NCBI RefSeq assembly: GCF_002875705.1
Contig: NZ_MCZZ01000113.1
Coordinates: 124,001-188,000, forward strand
DNA: 64,000 nt
Direction: 5' to 3'
Source of the DNA: Vibrio sp. 10N.261.45.E2
GTDB taxonomy: Bacteria; Pseudomonadota; Gammaproteobacteria; Enterobacterales; Vibrionaceae
Under the pieces are notes generated by a model. It did no database searches and was not told where the DNA came from. It saw only the letters and a list, made by a program, of their open reading frames with translations. Made by a program: the position numbers and the translations under genes. Each line of letters begins with the position of its first letter. Positions within the stretch are counted from its first letter, which is position 1. This document shows, piece by piece, positions 9,122 to 19,869 of this stretch.

Positions 9122-9322
9122 CCAACCTAATAAATAATAACCTTAAAACAACATACACCATATTCATGGTGAAATGTTAAGCGATGGCTACAAAGTCGCG
9201 CATGTTAACCTAATCAATCTCTCATTAAAACTGTTTTAGATCATCATAAGGGCGATATTTCTGACTTGCCGACTTTTCAAATTGGCAATATCCTGTCCCT
9301 ATCTTCACAGAAAGGTATAACT

Positions 9323-10840
9323 ATGGAAACCGAGATAGAACTGAAGTTTTTTGTTTCTCCTGAATTTTCAGAGACTTTACGCAATAAAATTGCTGAAACT
9401 AAAGTACTTCAGCACAGTTGTCGTGAGCTAGGTAACATCTACTTTGACACCGCTGACAACTGGCTACGTAAGCACGATACTGGCTTACGCATTCGACGCT
9501 TTGATGACGTATTTGTACAAACCGTAAAGACAGCGGGTCGTGTGGTTGCTGGCCTGCATCAAAGGCCTGAATACAATGCAGAACACGACAGCAACGAACC
9601 TAAGCTAACCCTGCACCCAGAGGATATCTGGCCAGTAGGTAAAGACATCGAAACGTTGCAAGCTGAACTGACTCCTCTGTTTTCGACTAACTTCACACGT
9701 GAGCAGTGGCTGATAGGCATGCCTGATGGTAGCCAAGTCGAGGTCGCATTTGATCAAGGCTTCGTTGAATCAGGCGACCTGCAAGAACCGATTTGCGAAG
9801 TTGAACTAGAACTTAAATCCGGTCAAACGGATGCGCTATTTACACTGTCTCGTCAATTCTGCGAGCAAGGTGGCATGCGTTTGGGTAACCTAAGTAAAGC
9901 TGCTAAGGGTTACCGCCTTGCTCAAGGTTATCAAGGAGATGAAGTTACTCCTTTGACTTTAGTTGATACTGACAAAAGTGATACCGTTGAATCGTGTTTC
10001 ATTCAATCTTTAGAGCATGCTCTCGCTCATTGGCACTATCACGAGCAGATTTTCACCGAGCGCCAATCGATTGAAGCGTTGCATGAGATCAGTCACTCGC
10101 TCAGTTTTATTCGTCAAACCTTCACTATCTATGGTGGCATTGTTCCAAGACGCGCAAGTGCTATTTTACGTCAAGAGTTGAAGTGGCTTGAGCAAGAGCT
10201 CGATTGGCTGAAAAGCTATGATCACTTCGAAGACTTGCTAGAAGATAAAGGCCACGTGCTACGTAAATTGGATGCGCGTAAGTTCTTAGTCGCTGAGCTT
10301 AAAGAGATGCAAGAGCAACTGCCTGATCGTGAAGAGCTGCTTACCTTGTTGAGCTCTGCTCGTTACACCGGTTTATTGTTAGATCTGAGCCGTTGGATCT
10401 TGTCTCGTGGCTGGCAACCTTTCTTAGATGAGAAAGCGCGTGAGCAAATGGGTCGTGGTATCGAATGGTTTTCTGTGCAGCAACTCGATCGCACATGGGC
10501 AGACTTGATGGAAGCTTTCCCACCAGAGCGAGTGATGACCAGCCAAGCGTATATTGAACAACAATACCGTTTGATGCGTAATCTGTATTCTGGCGTTGGT
10601 TTTGCGAGTTTGTATGATGACGCGGAGCGAAACAGCTTCCGCTTGCCATGGGCCGATATGGTCCAAGGTATTGATGACTTGCTGGCACTTAAAACATTAG
10701 AGCCTTTGACTGAAAAGTTGGAAGGTGATGAAAAGCTTCAGCTAGAGCGTTGGTTGGCTCGTCAAGAAGTATCTATTCTGCATGCGATGGAGCAGACACG
10801 CCAAATTAGTGTTGAGGTTGAGCCATACTGGCAAGACTAA
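9323..10840 (+). CDS. ygiF: CYTH-CHAD inorganic triphosphatase (YgiF-like)
   Basis: Hydrolyses inorganic tripolyphosphate in the family. The N-terminal CYTH domain (about 1-200) starts with the diagnostic ExExK motif EIELK at residues 4-8 and forms the triphosphate tunnel. The C-terminal CHAD domain (about 220-500) is helical and rich in histidine and conserved basic residues, and binds polyphosphate in other proteins. The frame extends to a TTG at 9266, but ATG 9323 has AAAGG eight bases upstream and places ExExK at its usual position; this gives 505 residues. It lies divergently from the DUF47-pitA phosphate genes, so a shared phosphate theme is plausible. It is a single gene with its own terminator. 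Confidence 0.92.
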   Translation: METEIELKFFVSPEFSETLRNKIAETKVLQHSCRELGNIYFDTADNWLRKHDTGLRIRRFDDVFVQTVKTAGRVVAGLHQRPEYNAEHDSNEPKLTLHPEDIWPVGKDIETLQAELTPLFSTNFTREQWLIGMPDGSQVEVAFDQGFVESGDLQEPICEVELELKSGQTDALFTLSRQFCEQGGMRLGNLSKAAKGYRLAQGYQGDEVTPLTLVDTDKSDTVESCFIQSLEHALAHWHYHEQIFTERQSIEALHEISHSLSFIRQTFTIYGGIVPRRASAILRQELKWLEQELDWLKSYDHFEDLLEDKGHVLRKLDARKFLVAELKEMQEQLPDREELLTLLSSARYTGLLLDLSRWILSRGWQPFLDEKAREQMGRGIEWFSVQQLDRTWADLMEAFPPERVMTSQAYIEQQYRLMRNLYSGVGFASLYDDAERNSFRLPWADMVQGIDDLLALKTLEPLTEKLEGDEKLQLERWLARQEVSILHAMEQTRQISVEVEPYWQD

Positions 10841-10874
10841 GCTCAATATCTGTATCAAGATAATTATGAATTTG

Positions 10875-10901
10875 AAAATAGGGCCTCGGCCCTATTTTTT
10901 T
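10875..10901. terminator. Bidirectional terminator overlapping the channel gene stop codon
   Basis: An 11-bp stem (AAAATAGGGCC / GGCCCTATTTT) with a two-base loop is followed by T on the plus strand. The minus-strand stop codon TAG of the potassium channel gene (10892-10894) is inside the stem. Confidence 0.8.
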
Positions 10902-11641
10902 GTTTGTTGCTCAAGCTTTTCTAGTCGTTCGAGGATTTTTTGTTGTTGCTCGATGATCTTTTCAAGATGCTTCTCTTTAGTTTCTGCTCGTTGATTCTCA
11001 TGGTGAGTCGGAGAGGTGATCAAAGAAGTAATCAAGCCAGAAATCATACCAAACACGCCCACGCCACAGATGATCACCAGAGAGGCAACTAACTTCCCTG
11101 AACTTGTTACTGGATAATGATCGCCATACCCCACCGTACTGATGGTAACGAAAGCCCACCACAAAGCATCTTGGCCAGTGGTAATGTTGGCATTGGGATC
11201 TTTGTGTTCTAGCAGCAGTATTGTCCCTGCACCTATGGTCAGGAGAATGACCAGCAGCAATATAATTGACGCGAGAGTGGTTTCTTTACGATTGCGAAAT
11301 AGCTCTCTGAAAACACGCTTGCCCGAACGAAGAACAAGAATGACACGCAGGATCTGAAAAATGCGAGCGAAACGAAGAGGCTCGACCATTGGGATGCTTG
11401 CTAGGAAATCGATCCAGTGTACTTTGAGGTATTCTTTTTTGTTTTGTGATCTGAATAGATCAATTGTGAGCTGAAAAAGAAAAACACTACAGATTATAAA
11501 ATCGAGGCCGATAAGGACTTGTTTCGATTCTTTATCAATCGGAACGAACAATAAGCCTGAGATCACAAATAACGCTAAGAAAGAGAGAATCAGTGACAAT
11601 AAGCTCATCGGCTTGGTGGCGTCTTTGGTATTATTCAACAT
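10892..11641 (-). CDS. Small voltage-gated-like potassium channel
   Basis: This 249-residue inner membrane protein has the potassium selectivity filter TVGYGD at about 169-174, preceded by a pore helix (DALWWAFVTIS). It shows about six membrane segments. A putative S4-like segment at about 80-105 has spaced arginines (RFARIFQILRVILVLRSGKR). The C-terminal tail is a short coiled coil (EKHLEKIIEQQQKILERLEKLEQQ), likely for tetramer assembly, and there is no RCK/TrkA_N domain. This resembles bacterial Kv-type channels rather than E. coli Kch. The ion is inferred from the filter; gating and function are unknown. It is convergent with ygiF and divergent from the chemoreceptor gene. Confidence 0.88.
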   Translation of the reverse strand: MLNNTKDATKPMSLLSLILSFLALFVISGLLFVPIDKESKQVLIGLDFIICSVFLFQLTIDLFRSQNKKEYLKVHWIDFLASIPMVEPLRFARIFQILRVILVLRSGKRVFRELFRNRKETTLASIILLLVILLTIGAGTILLLEHKDPNANITTGQDALWWAFVTISTVGYGDHYPVTSSGKLVASLVIICGVGVFGMISGLITSLITSPTHHENQRAETKEKHLEKIIEQQQKILERLEKLEQQTKK

Positions 11642-11738
11642 TCATACGAGGCTCAAAATAAATCGCGAACTTTGACTGACATAGCCACCTCGCGGATATA
11701 GAAGCCATCAATATATAAGAATTAATGGAGAACTGACA

Positions 11739-12995
11739 ATGACTAAACTGTCATTCAAGCCGTGGGAAAGGATAATCTCTGACGTTCGTCTCGTTCCAAA
11801 AATGGTCATGTTGATGATATTCAGCACAATCTTGATCATTTCGAAGCAGCTATGGGACGCAAGTACGTTTTACGATTCATTGCTTGCTGTAACCAACAAT
11901 GCGCAGGTTGCGCAGCAGCATTACGAGACTTACCTAGTTCAAGTGGCTTGGCAAACAGGCTTGATGATCATTGTGTTTGTGGTTCTTCTGTTAGCAGCGG
12001 CGCGCGTTATGCTGCGCCAGACCCAATACCTTAATGACGCCATTAAAACCATGGCCGACAAGAACTTATCAGTGCCTATTCAAATGGACTGTAAAGATGA
12101 ATACGGCGATGTGGCACGTGAGCTTGAAAAAACTCGTGTTCAACTGAACGACATGATCAAAACTCAAGTCGCCTCTTCTGATGAGCTGTTTGCTTTGACG
12201 GAAGTGATGACCATCAGCATGTCTGAAACCAAAGAGTCAGCTCAAGAAGAGTTTAACGAGATCGATCAGCTGGCGACAGCAATGAGTGAGATGACCTCTA
12301 CGGTGCAAACTGTAGCTGAGCATGCGCAAAGCGCTTCTTCATTGACTGAACAAGCATCAGGCCAAGCTCTTACTGGTCAGAAGTTCGTTCAAGGGTCAGT
12401 GTCTAAGATGAGTGAGCTATCTTCAGATATCGCAGCGTCTGCAGCAGCGGTAAACCAAGTAGAAGAGCGCGTTGACTCAATTGGCAGTGTGGTTGGCACT
12501 ATCCAAGGCATTTCAGAGCAGACAAACCTATTGGCATTGAACGCTGCGATTGAAGCGGCGCGTGCAGGTGAAGCTGGTCGTGGTTTTGCGGTTGTTGCCG
12601 ATGAGGTTCGTAACCTTGCGCAGCGTACTCAGCAAGCGACTGTCGAGATTCAAGACATGATCAGTCACTTACAAAGCAGTGCTAATTCTGCGGTAGAGCT
12701 GATGGAGAAGAGTGTTGTTGAAGCGGCTGAAGGTGTGGACCTTGTGACCAATGCAGGCTCTGAGCTTGATGGTATCGTAAGCCAAGTAAACCAAATTAAT
12801 GATATGAACTTCCAGATCGCGACCGCTGCAGGTCAACAGAGCAGCGTTGCAGAAGAGATGAGTGTCAACCTGACCAATGTTCGTGAGCTTGTCGAAGCTT
12901 CAGTTGTGGTTGTTGGTGAGCTGTTGGAGACCTCTCAGCTTATGGAAAGCAACGCACAAGAACTCGACGGTAAGATTAAGCAATTTAAGGTTTAG
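11739..12995 (+). CDS. Methyl-accepting chemotaxis protein, minimal sensor
   Basis: The 418-residue protein has two membrane segments (about 21-36 and 72-89) separated by only about 35 residues, so there is almost no periplasmic ligand domain. A HAMP-like linker follows (about 90-145), then the signalling domain, whose hairpin tip [20 protein letters not shown] near 262-280 and [18 protein letters not shown] identify the family. The C terminus (KIKQFKV) has no CheR/CheB tethering pentapeptide. The input is likely membrane, HAMP or cytoplasmic, possibly energy state or proton motive force; the ligand is unknown. TGGAG lies nine bases before the ATG. It stands alone between the channel gene and glnE. 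Confidence 0.92.
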   Translation: MTKLSFKPWERIISDVRLVPKMVMLMIFSTILIISKQLWDASTFYDSLLAVTNNAQVAQQHYETYLVQVAWQTGLMIIVFVVLLLAAARVMLRQTQYLNDAIKTMADKNLSVPIQMDCKDEYGDVARELEKTRVQLNDMIKTQVASSDELFALTEVMTISMSETKESAQEEFNEIDQLATAMSEMTSTVQTVAEHAQSASSLTEQASGQALTGQKFVQGSVSKMSELSSDIAASAAAVNQVEERVDSIGSVVGTIQGISEQTNLLALNAAIEAARAGEAGRGFAVVADEVRNLAQRTQQATVEIQDMISHLQSSANSAVELMEKSVVEAAEGVDLVTNAGSELDGIVSQVNQINDMNFQIATAAGQQSSVAEEMSVNLTNVRELVEASVVVVGELLETSQLMESNAQELDGKIKQFKV

Positions 12996-13068
12996 TCATG
13001 TTCTCTAAATCCTTATTGCTAGAGGCTGTTTTCTAGAGAGAAAGGCCTAACTCGCTAAGTTAACCGAT

Positions 13069-13101
13069 AAAACGCCCACATTGCTAATGTGGGCGTTTTT
13101 T
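13069..13101 (+). terminator. Terminator of the chemoreceptor gene
   Basis: A 14-bp stem (AAAACGCCCACATT / AATGTGGGCGTTTT) with a GCT loop ends in a T run. It lies about 75 bases after the stop codon. Confidence 0.88.
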
Positions 13102-13195
13102 ATTGGCGTAACTTTGGTATAACTTATCTTTAGTTTTATGAAGACTCGAACCGATAACCTGAACGTTCGTCGCGCAGCTTATACAAGGAAGAAAT

Positions 13196-16045
13196 ATGCC
13201 ATTGCCTTCTCAACTCGTCACTCACTCACAGTCTGCTTTTGAGCAATTATTAGAGCATCAAAGTGAAGCCATCAATACTTGGTCTGAGCCACTGACTGAA
13301 GATCTTAAACGTGTACTTGGTTTAAGCTGTTTTGTTGGTGATTGTTTGCAGCGTGATACGGTTTTATGTGGTGACTTGCCTGATATGTTGGCATGCGAAG
13401 AACGTGCTGAAGGGTACCGAGAACGACTGGCTGAATTACTTTCTGGCTGCACCGATGAAATGAGCGGTCAACGCGTGTTGCGTCAATTTCGCAATCGAGA
13501 AATGACCTACATTGCTTGGCGTGATTTCATGGGTTCATGGGAGCTAGAGCAGAGCCTAAACCATCTCTCAATGTTGGCAGAGGCGATGATCTTTGAGACC
13601 TATCAATGGCAGTACGATATTTGTTGTAAAGAGTGGGGCACACCTTGCAATGAACAAGGTGAAGCGCAGCCGATGTTGATCATTGGTATGGGCAAGCTCG
13701 GTGGTGGTGAGCTTAACTTCTCTTCTGATATCGACCTGATTTTTACCTATCCTGAAAATGGCGAAACCCAAGGTGCGAGACGCAGCATTGCCAATGCGCA
13801 GTTCTTTACTCGTCTAGGGCAACGTATTATCAAGGCGCTTGATCAGCAAACCTTTGATGGGTTCTGTTATCGAGTTGACATGCGCCTGCGCCCGTTTGGT
13901 GAGAGTGGACCACTTGTGATGAGCTATGCCGCACTTGAAGACTATTATCAAGAGCAGGGCCGCGATTGGGAACGCTACGCTATGGTTAAAGCGCGCGTGA
14001 TGGGCAGCGAAATGTATCCGGAGTATCAAGAACTTCGCCAAATGCTGCGCCCTTTTGTGTTCCGCCGTTATATTGATTTTAGTGCGATTCAATCTCTGCG
14101 CCGAATGAAGTCGATGATCAGCAGCGAAGTACGTCGTCGTGGTCTTTCGAACAACATCAAGCTTGGTTCTGGTGGTATTCGCGAAGTGGAATTTATCGCT
14201 CAAGTTTTCCAATTGATTCGTGGTGGCCGCGAACCGAGCTTACGCGGCCGAGGGTTACTCGAAACCTTAAGTGCTATTGAATCGCTTCATCTGCTAGAGG
14301 CTGAAGAGGTGGGGCACCTACGTGAGGCTTACCTGTTTTTACGTCGCCTTGAGAACCTGTTACAAGCAATGGCTGATAAACAAACTCAGACTTTACCTGA
14401 TGGTGAATTCGAACAGTTGCAACTCGCTGTCGCTATGCAATTTTCCGATTGGGATAGCTTGATTGCGGCAACTCGAGCTCATATGGAAAATGTACATACC
14501 GTGTTCGAAGATCTAATTGGCGTAGATGAAGATGATGCTAACCCGATAGCGAGTCACTTTAGTGAACTGTGGGATATGGCCCATAAACCGGACGTGATTG
14601 AACATGTACTGGAGCATGATATTGCTATCGCAAGCCCACCAGAAGCAGCCAAAACGATTATTCAGTTTAAAGCCGATTTAGCTAAAAAAACCCTTGGCCC
14701 ACGCGGACGAGAAGTCCTCAATCGATTAATGCCTAAAGTGTTTCAAGCACTATACACCGCTAAGGATGCTGAGTTTGGTTTATCTCGAGTACTGCATCTA
14801 CTGCATAAAATCGTTACGCGTACCACTTATCTTGAGCTGCTCGATGAACACCCTGCCGCGTTAACTCAGTTAGTTCGCTTATGTACTGCAAGCCCCATGA
14901 TTTCGGAGCAGTTAGGTCGCTACCCAATTTTGTTAGATGAGCTTATTGATCCTCAGCAGCTCTATAACCCGGTGCCGCTTGAGTCTTACAAAACAGAATT
15001 ACGTGATTACCTTGCTCGTATCCCTGAAGATGATATGGAGCAACAGATGGAAGGTCTGCGTCAGTTTAAGCAGACATGTATCCTGAGAATTGCAGCGGCT
15101 GATATAGCTGGCGCGTTACCTGTGATGAAGGTGAGTGATCACCTGACTTACTTGGCAGAGGCAATTGTTGAAGCCGGTGTTAACCAAGCTTGGTTGCAGG
15201 TGTCGGCTAAGTTTGGTGAGCCGACTCATGTCAAAGATCGCGAAGGCCGTGGTTTTGCGGTTGTCGGTTATGGCAAAGTCGGCGGTTGGGAGCTTGGCTA
15301 TAACTCCGATCTCGATATTGTCTTCATGCACGACTGCCCGGTACACATCTATACTGATGGTAAAAAAGAGATCGACGGACGCCAGTTCTACTTAAGATTG
15401 GCACAGCGTATCATTCATATTTTCTCGACCAGAACTGCTTCTGGCATTCTGTACGAAGTCGATACGCGTTTACGCCCTTCTGGTGCCTCCGGTTTGTTGG
15501 TTAGTCCAACCGATGCCTTTGATGAGTATCAGCACAATGATGCGTGGACGTGGGAGCATCAAGCTTTGACTCGCGCTCGGATGATCTATGGCGATGACTT
15601 ATTGGCTTCGGCATTTAACAAAACTCGCCATGAGGTTCTCTGCTTGGCGCGTGATGAGGCGACACTCAAAAAGTCAGTTGTGGATATGCGTGAAAAGATG
15701 CGCGGCCATTTAGGCGGCAAAAAAGCCGATCGATTCATGCTAAAACAAGATGCGGGTGGTATTACCGATATCGAATTTTTGGCGCAATATTTAGTACTTC
15801 GATACAGCAATGAGAAGCCAAAGCTTACTCGTTGGTGTGACAATGTGCGAATCTTTGAAAGCCTGTTGTCACAAGGGATTATGGACGAGCAGCAAGGCAT
15901 GGCATTAACCCATGCTTATACAACCTTAAGGGATGAAATCCATCACCGTAATCTACTCAACCTTGATGCGGACGTGGCGATTGAGAAGTTTGAGTTAGAA
16001 AGAGAACATGTTGTCCAAGCATGGAAACAGTGGATGGAAGCATAA
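13196..16045 (+). CDS. glnE: Bifunctional glutamine synthetase adenylyltransferase/deadenylyltransferase
   Basis: Controls glutamine synthetase by adding AMP to, or removing it from, a tyrosine, in response to PII and glutamine. The 949-residue length is normal. Two nucleotidyltransferase domains are clear: the N-terminal deadenylylase half with [20 protein letters not shown] near residue 163, and the C-terminal adenylylase half with [20 protein letters not shown] near 690. Each carries the GxG and DxD residues and is followed by a helical domain. The ATG follows AAGGAAG closely. It precedes hldE by 121 bases on the same strand, but hldE appears to have its own promoter. Confidence 0.96.
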   Translation: MPLPSQLVTHSQSAFEQLLEHQSEAINTWSEPLTEDLKRVLGLSCFVGDCLQRDTVLCGDLPDMLACEERAEGYRERLAELLSGCTDEMSGQRVLRQFRNREMTYIAWRDFMGSWELEQSLNHLSMLAEAMIFETYQWQYDICCKEWGTPCNEQGEAQPMLIIGMGKLGGGELNFSSDIDLIFTYPENGETQGARRSIANAQFFTRLGQRIIKALDQQTFDGFCYRVDMRLRPFGESGPLVMSYAALEDYYQEQGRDWERYAMVKARVMGSEMYPEYQELRQMLRPFVFRRYIDFSAIQSLRRMKSMISSEVRRRGLSNNIKLGSGGIREVEFIAQVFQLIRGGREPSLRGRGLLETLSAIESLHLLEAEEVGHLREAYLFLRRLENLLQAMADKQTQTLPDGEFEQLQLAVAMQFSDWDSLIAATRAHMENVHTVFEDLIGVDEDDANPIASHFSELWDMAHKPDVIEHVLEHDIAIASPPEAAKTIIQFKADLAKKTLGPRGREVLNRLMPKVFQALYTAKDAEFGLSRVLHLLHKIVTRTTYLELLDEHPAALTQLVRLCTASPMISEQLGRYPILLDELIDPQQLYNPVPLESYKTELRDYLARIPEDDMEQQMEGLRQFKQTCILRIAAADIAGALPVMKVSDHLTYLAEAIVEAGVNQAWLQVSAKFGEPTHVKDREGRGFAVVGYGKVGGWELGYNSDLDIVFMHDCPVHIYTDGKKEIDGRQFYLRLAQRIIHIFSTRTASGILYEVDTRLRPSGASGLLVSPTDAFDEYQHNDAWTWEHQALTRARMIYGDDLLASAFNKTRHEVLCLARDEATLKKSVVDMREKMRGHLGGKKADRFMLKQDAGGITDIEFLAQYLVLRYSNEKPKLTRWCDNVRIFESLLSQGIMDEQQGMALTHAYTTLRDEIHHRNLLNLDADVAIEKFELEREHVVQAWKQWMEA

Positions 16046-16078
16046 CTTAGTCATAGTGTCGTGACTGATGCGTATATC

Positions 16079-16108
16079 TTGAGAGGCTTTTATTCATTTA
16101 TCTATAGT
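16079..16108 (+). promoter_or_regulatory. Candidate sigma-70 promoter of hldE
   Basis: TTGAGA and TATAGT, each one mismatch from consensus, are separated by 18 bases and lie about 60 bases before the hldE start. Confidence 0.5.
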
Positions 16109-16166
16109 TTAGCCTCTGTAATCAGTGTGCTAGACTCTAGCCAGATTCGATTTTTGGAGATCCATA

Positions 16167-17597
16167 ATGAAACCAATTCTACCTGACTACAGCCAATCAG
16201 GCGTTCTTGTTGTCGGTGACGTCATGCTTGACCGTTACTGGTATGGTCCAACTGGCCGTATCTCACCAGAAGCACCTGTACCCGTTGTGAAAGTAGAAAA
16301 TAACGAAGAGCGTCCTGGTGGTGCTGCCAACGTAGCAATGAATATTGCCTCTCTTGGTGGTCATGCGCATATCGTTGGTTTGACCGGTAAAGATGAGCCA
16401 GCTGAGGTGTTAAAAAATACCTTAGGCGCACTAAAGGTTAAATGTGATTTCGTTGAGTTAGAAGATTACCCAACTATTACTAAACTGCGTGTGATGAGCC
16501 GTGGTCAGCAGCTAATTCGCCTTGATTTTGAAGATAAATTTGAGAATACGGATCCTGAACTTGTATTGTCTCGTATGGAGCAAGCGCTGCCTAACGTGCG
16601 CTCGGTAATCCTATCTGATTACGCGAAAGGTGCTCTTGAGCACGTACAGAGCTTTATCCAAAAAGCACGTGCGGCAAAGGTTCCTGTGTTTATCGACCCG
16701 AAAGGCGCAGATTTTGAACGCTACCGTGGGGCAACGCTACTGACGCCTAATATGGCTGAGTTCGAGTTGGTTGCTGGTAAAGTAAAATCTGAAGAAGAAA
16801 TGATCGAAAAAGGACTCGCGCTAATCGAAGAGTTCGATTTTGAAGCGTTACTCGTTACTCGTAGTGAGCACGGTATGACGTTACTTCGCAAAGGTTTAGA
16901 ACCATTCCATTTGCCTACTCAAGCGAAAGAAGTGTATGACGTGACGGGTGCTGGCGATACGGTTATCTCGGTACTGGCAGCTTCTGTTGCTGCTGGTAAG
17001 CCGTTAGATGAGGCGTGTGCATTGGCGAATGCTGCAGCTGGCGTGGTGGTTGGTAAACTTGGAACATCGACACTGTCTACGATTGAGTTAGCCGAAGCGA
17101 TTCATGGCAGCCAAGACACAGACTACGGCGTTATTTCTGAAGCGGCACTGGTTGAAGCGGTGAAGCGTGCTCGTGCGAAAGGCGAGAAAGTGGTTATGAC
17201 CAATGGCTGCTTTGATATTCTGCATGCCGGTCATGTTTCTTACATGAACCATGCTGCTGAATTAGGCGATCGTTTGATCGTTGCAGTAAATACTGATGAA
17301 TCCGTGAAGCGCTTGAAAGGCCCTGGTCGTCCGGTGAACCCAACTGATCGTCGTATGGCGGTCTTAGCGGGTTTAGGTGCGGTTGATTGGGTTGTACCAT
17401 TCTCTGAAGACACACCGCAACGTTTGATCTCTGAGGTATTGCCAAGCATTCTTGTGAAAGGTGGTGATTATAAACCTGAAGATATTGCTGGTGGTGCGGA
17501 AGTGATTGCTGCTGGTGGTGAAGTGAAAGTACTTAACTTTGAAGATGGTTGCTCTACCACTGAAATCATTAAAGCGATCAAAGGTGGCCGAGGCTAA
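16167..17597 (+). CDS. hldE: Bifunctional heptose 7-phosphate kinase / heptose 1-phosphate adenylyltransferase
   Basis: Makes ADP-heptose for the lipopolysaccharide inner core. The N-terminal ribokinase-like domain (about 1-315) has the PfkB features [12 protein letters not shown] near residue 50 and [14 protein letters not shown] near 260, with the catalytic aspartate in the latter. The C-terminal nucleotidyltransferase domain (about 340-476) has [11 protein letters not shown], carrying the HxGH motif, and a C-terminal STTEIIK. The 476-residue fused form is the enteric/vibrio type. TTTGGAG lies just upstream of the ATG. A strong bidirectional terminator shared with tolC follows. Confidence 0.97.
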   Translation: MKPILPDYSQSGVLVVGDVMLDRYWYGPTGRISPEAPVPVVKVENNEERPGGAANVAMNIASLGGHAHIVGLTGKDEPAEVLKNTLGALKVKCDFVELEDYPTITKLRVMSRGQQLIRLDFEDKFENTDPELVLSRMEQALPNVRSVILSDYAKGALEHVQSFIQKARAAKVPVFIDPKGADFERYRGATLLTPNMAEFELVAGKVKSEEEMIEKGLALIEEFDFEALLVTRSEHGMTLLRKGLEPFHLPTQAKEVYDVTGAGDTVISVLAASVAAGKPLDEACALANAAAGVVVGKLGTSTLSTIELAEAIHGSQDTDYGVISEAALVEAVKRARAKGEKVVMTNGCFDILHAGHVSYMNHAAELGDRLIVAVNTDESVKRLKGPGRPVNPTDRRMAVLAGLGAVDWVVPFSEDTPQRLISEVLPSILVKGGDYKPEDIAGGAEVIAAGGEVKVLNFEDGCSTTEIIKAIKGGRG

Positions 17598-17633
17598 GTT
17601 TTAGCGGTCGAATAAGAATATTCGATAGATAAT

Positions 17634-17662
17634 AAAAATGCCGCTCAATGAGCGGCATTTTT
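17634..17662. terminator. Bidirectional terminator between hldE and tolC
   Basis: AAAAATGCCGCT pairs with AGCGGCATTTTT around the five bases CAATG. T runs follow on both strands, which suits the two convergent genes. Confidence 0.88.
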
Positions 17663-17688
17663 GTAGCTGTAGCTAACGTAATTCAGAG

Positions 17689-19008
17689 TTACTTGCTTGC
17701 AACTTTTAGACCTGCGTTTACATCAACAATGTCTTGTTCGCTTAGTGTGCCAACCGCTTGACGAAGCTGAAGTACACTTAGGATGTAGTTGTAACGAGCG
17801 TCTGAAAGGTTTTTGTTCGCATCGTATAAGCGACGAGTCGAATCTAGTACGTCAACGATAGTACGAGTACCCACATCAAAACCAGCTTCTGTTGCTTCTA
17901 GAGCAGACTGAGCTGAAACAACGGACTGTTCGTAAGCGCGAAGAGCACCGATCGAAGCACTGATGTTGTTGTTGAATGCACGTACGTCTTTTACAACGCT
18001 ACGGTAAGTCGCTTCTAGATCTTCACTTGCCGCTACGTAGTTGTATTCAGCCTGTTTAGTCAATGAAGTCGTGTTACCACCCGTGTATAGAGGCACAACT
18101 AAGTTCAAACCAATGTTAAGGTTATCTGCATCGTAATCGTTTAGGCTGTTTGAGCTGTCAGTTTGCTCTGAAAGGCCATAGCTACCATCTAACGTTAAGC
18201 TTGGTAGGTGACCAGAGCTAGCTAGAGAGATGTTGTCTTTTGCTACGTCTTGAGAGATACGTGCAGCCAATAAACTAAGGTTCTTTTGTTCTGCTTGTTC
18301 AACCAGTGCAACTGCAGATTCAGAAGATTTGCTTGCTGAGAAACGATCAGTATCTAGGATGCTTAGGTTAGAGTGTTCCTGACCTGTAATCTCGCGTAGA
18401 CCTTCGTAGCTGTTAGTTAGGTCGTTTTCTGCAAGAACCTCATCAGCCAAAACGCCATCGTACTGAGCTTGTGCATCATGTACATCGGTGATCGCTGAAA
18501 GACCCACCTCAAAACGTTGCTTAGTTTGCTCTAGTTGACGAGCAACCGCTGCTTTCTCTGCACGAACAAACTCTAGGTTATCTTGAGCACGAAGTACTTC
18601 GAAGTATGCTGTCGCAACACGAAGGATCAAAGCTTGTTGCTCTGCCGCGTAAGCTGAATCAGATTGACGAGCAGTCTTTTCTGCCGTATCTAATGTGATC
18701 CAAGAAGAACGCTGGTAAAGCTCTTGACTGAACCCAATGCCAACACCCCATTGGTTGTTGTCATTGCTCGTATCGCTTCGATCACCACGGTTAATATCGT
18801 AGTTAGCTGTTAGATTAATTTGCGGTAACAAAGAGCTACGGCTTGACGTTACTGCTTCAAAAGCGGCATCGCGCTGCGCTGCTGAACGAAGAAGCGTTGG
18901 GTCGTTCTGTTTTGCTTGGTCATAAACTTCAGCTAGCGTATCAGCAAAAGCTGACGAACTCAGGCTGCCAATTGCTGCACTGATAAATAGTGGAAGCAGT
19001 TTTTTCAT
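17689..19008 (-). CDS. tolC: Outer membrane efflux and export channel TolC
   Basis: Trimeric outer membrane channel used by RND and MFS efflux pumps and type I secretion. The 439-residue protein has a signal peptide (MKKLLPLFISAAIGSLSSSAFA, cut before DTLAEVY) and two outer membrane efflux protein repeats, each mixing long heptad helices and short beta segments (ILRVATAYFEVLRAQDNLEF; DVRAFNNNISASIGALRAYEQSVVSAQSALEATE, and VGTRTIVDVLDSTRRLYDA). It is single and divergent from nudF, the same arrangement as in E. coli, which supports tolC rather than a pump-linked paralogue. The 227-bp divergent gap is AT-rich and presumably holds both promoters. Confidence 0.94.
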   Translation of the reverse strand: MKKLLPLFISAAIGSLSSSAFADTLAEVYDQAKQNDPTLLRSAAQRDAAFEAVTSSRSSLLPQINLTANYDINRGDRSDTSNDNNQWGVGIGFSQELYQRSSWITLDTAEKTARQSDSAYAAEQQALILRVATAYFEVLRAQDNLEFVRAEKAAVARQLEQTKQRFEVGLSAITDVHDAQAQYDGVLADEVLAENDLTNSYEGLREITGQEHSNLSILDTDRFSASKSSESAVALVEQAEQKNLSLLAARISQDVAKDNISLASSGHLPSLTLDGSYGLSEQTDSSNSLNDYDADNLNIGLNLVVPLYTGGNTTSLTKQAEYNYVAASEDLEATYRSVVKDVRAFNNNISASIGALRAYEQSVVSAQSALEATEAGFDVGTRTIVDVLDSTRRLYDANKNLSDARYNYILSVLQLRQAVGTLSEQDIVDVNAGLKVASK

Positions 19009-19235
19009 TTTCCTATTCCTGCCTTTTATGGAATTTTCTTTAAAAGAGTTTAACCTAATTTGGTGGTAATTTACTCGAAACTTTGCACTTTTTTACATTT
19101 AACTGTCCACTTGTGCAATATTTATTTTTTCAAACTTAACTTTAATTATAAAATTTATATGAAAAGTTGAACCTTATCCTTGGTAGTTAACTCGGACAAT
19201 GAGTAAACTATAAAGATCACTTAGTGAGGTACCAA

Positions 19236-19865
19236 ATGCAACAGTATGACAATCAACGACATGAGTTTACTCCACAAGATGTGGAAATAGTCTCAAAAGA
19301 GACGCTGTTTCGTGGTTTTTTCAAAATGGTTAAGTACACATTTAAACATAGACTGTTTGAGGGCGGCTGGAGCCAACCCATAGAGCGTGAAATGTTTGAG
19401 CGTGGACATGCTGCCGCTTTGCTACCTTATGATCCTGTACGTGATGAAGTTGTGATCGTCGAACAGATCCGCGTCGGTGCTCTAGAACATGAGAACCCTT
19501 GGCAATACGAAATTGTTGCAGGGATCATTGATACCGATGAATCACCACAAGATGTCGCTCGTCGTGAAGCGATGGAAGAAGCCGGAGTCGAAGTCGGATC
19601 TGTATTGCCTATCACTTCGTATTACCCTTCATCAGGTGGTTGCTCAGAAAAGCTCGACGTCTTTGTGGGCTGTGTTGATGCGACGACCGCCAAAGGGGTA
19701 CACGGATTGGACTACGAAGGTGAAGACATTCGTGTGCAAGTGATGAGTCGCGAAGCCGCTTATCAGTTGGTAAAAGACGGTGTGTTTGAAAATGGAGCCA
19801 CGATCATTGCGCTACAGTGGCTACAATTGAACTACCAAGAATTACAGTCAGAGTGGGTAGATTAA
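19236..19865 (+). CDS. nudF: ADP-ribose diphosphatase (Nudix)
   Basis: Hydrolyses ADP-ribose to AMP and ribose 5-phosphate. The Nudix box GIIDTDESPQDVARREAMEEAGV near residues 96-118 fits GX5EX7REUXEEXGU in full, and the 209-residue length equals that of E. coli NudF. A GTG four codons upstream opens the frame, but it is part of the ribosome binding site TGAGG, so the ATG at 19236 is chosen. It leads the run nudF-yqiB-cpdA-yqiA-parE, with gaps of 4 to 60 bases down to yqiA, indicating an operon. Confidence 0.94.
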   Translation: MQQYDNQRHEFTPQDVEIVSKETLFRGFFKMVKYTFKHRLFEGGWSQPIEREMFERGHAAALLPYDPVRDEVVIVEQIRVGALEHENPWQYEIVAGIIDTDESPQDVARREAMEEAGVEVGSVLPITSYYPSSGGCSEKLDVFVGCVDATTAKGVHGLDYEGEDIRVQVMSREAAYQLVKDGVFENGATIIALQWLQLNYQELQSEWVD

Positions 19866-19869
19866 CGTC

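Noticed and set aside
9122..9322. Looked for Pho boxes between the DUF47-pitA and ygiF starts
   Set aside because: No pair of CTGTCAT-like repeats at 11-base spacing is visible; only partial words such as CTGTTTTAG.
13814..14212. 132-codon minus-strand frame within glnE
   Set aside because: Shadow of the adenylyltransferase gene; no ribosome binding site and no recognisable family.
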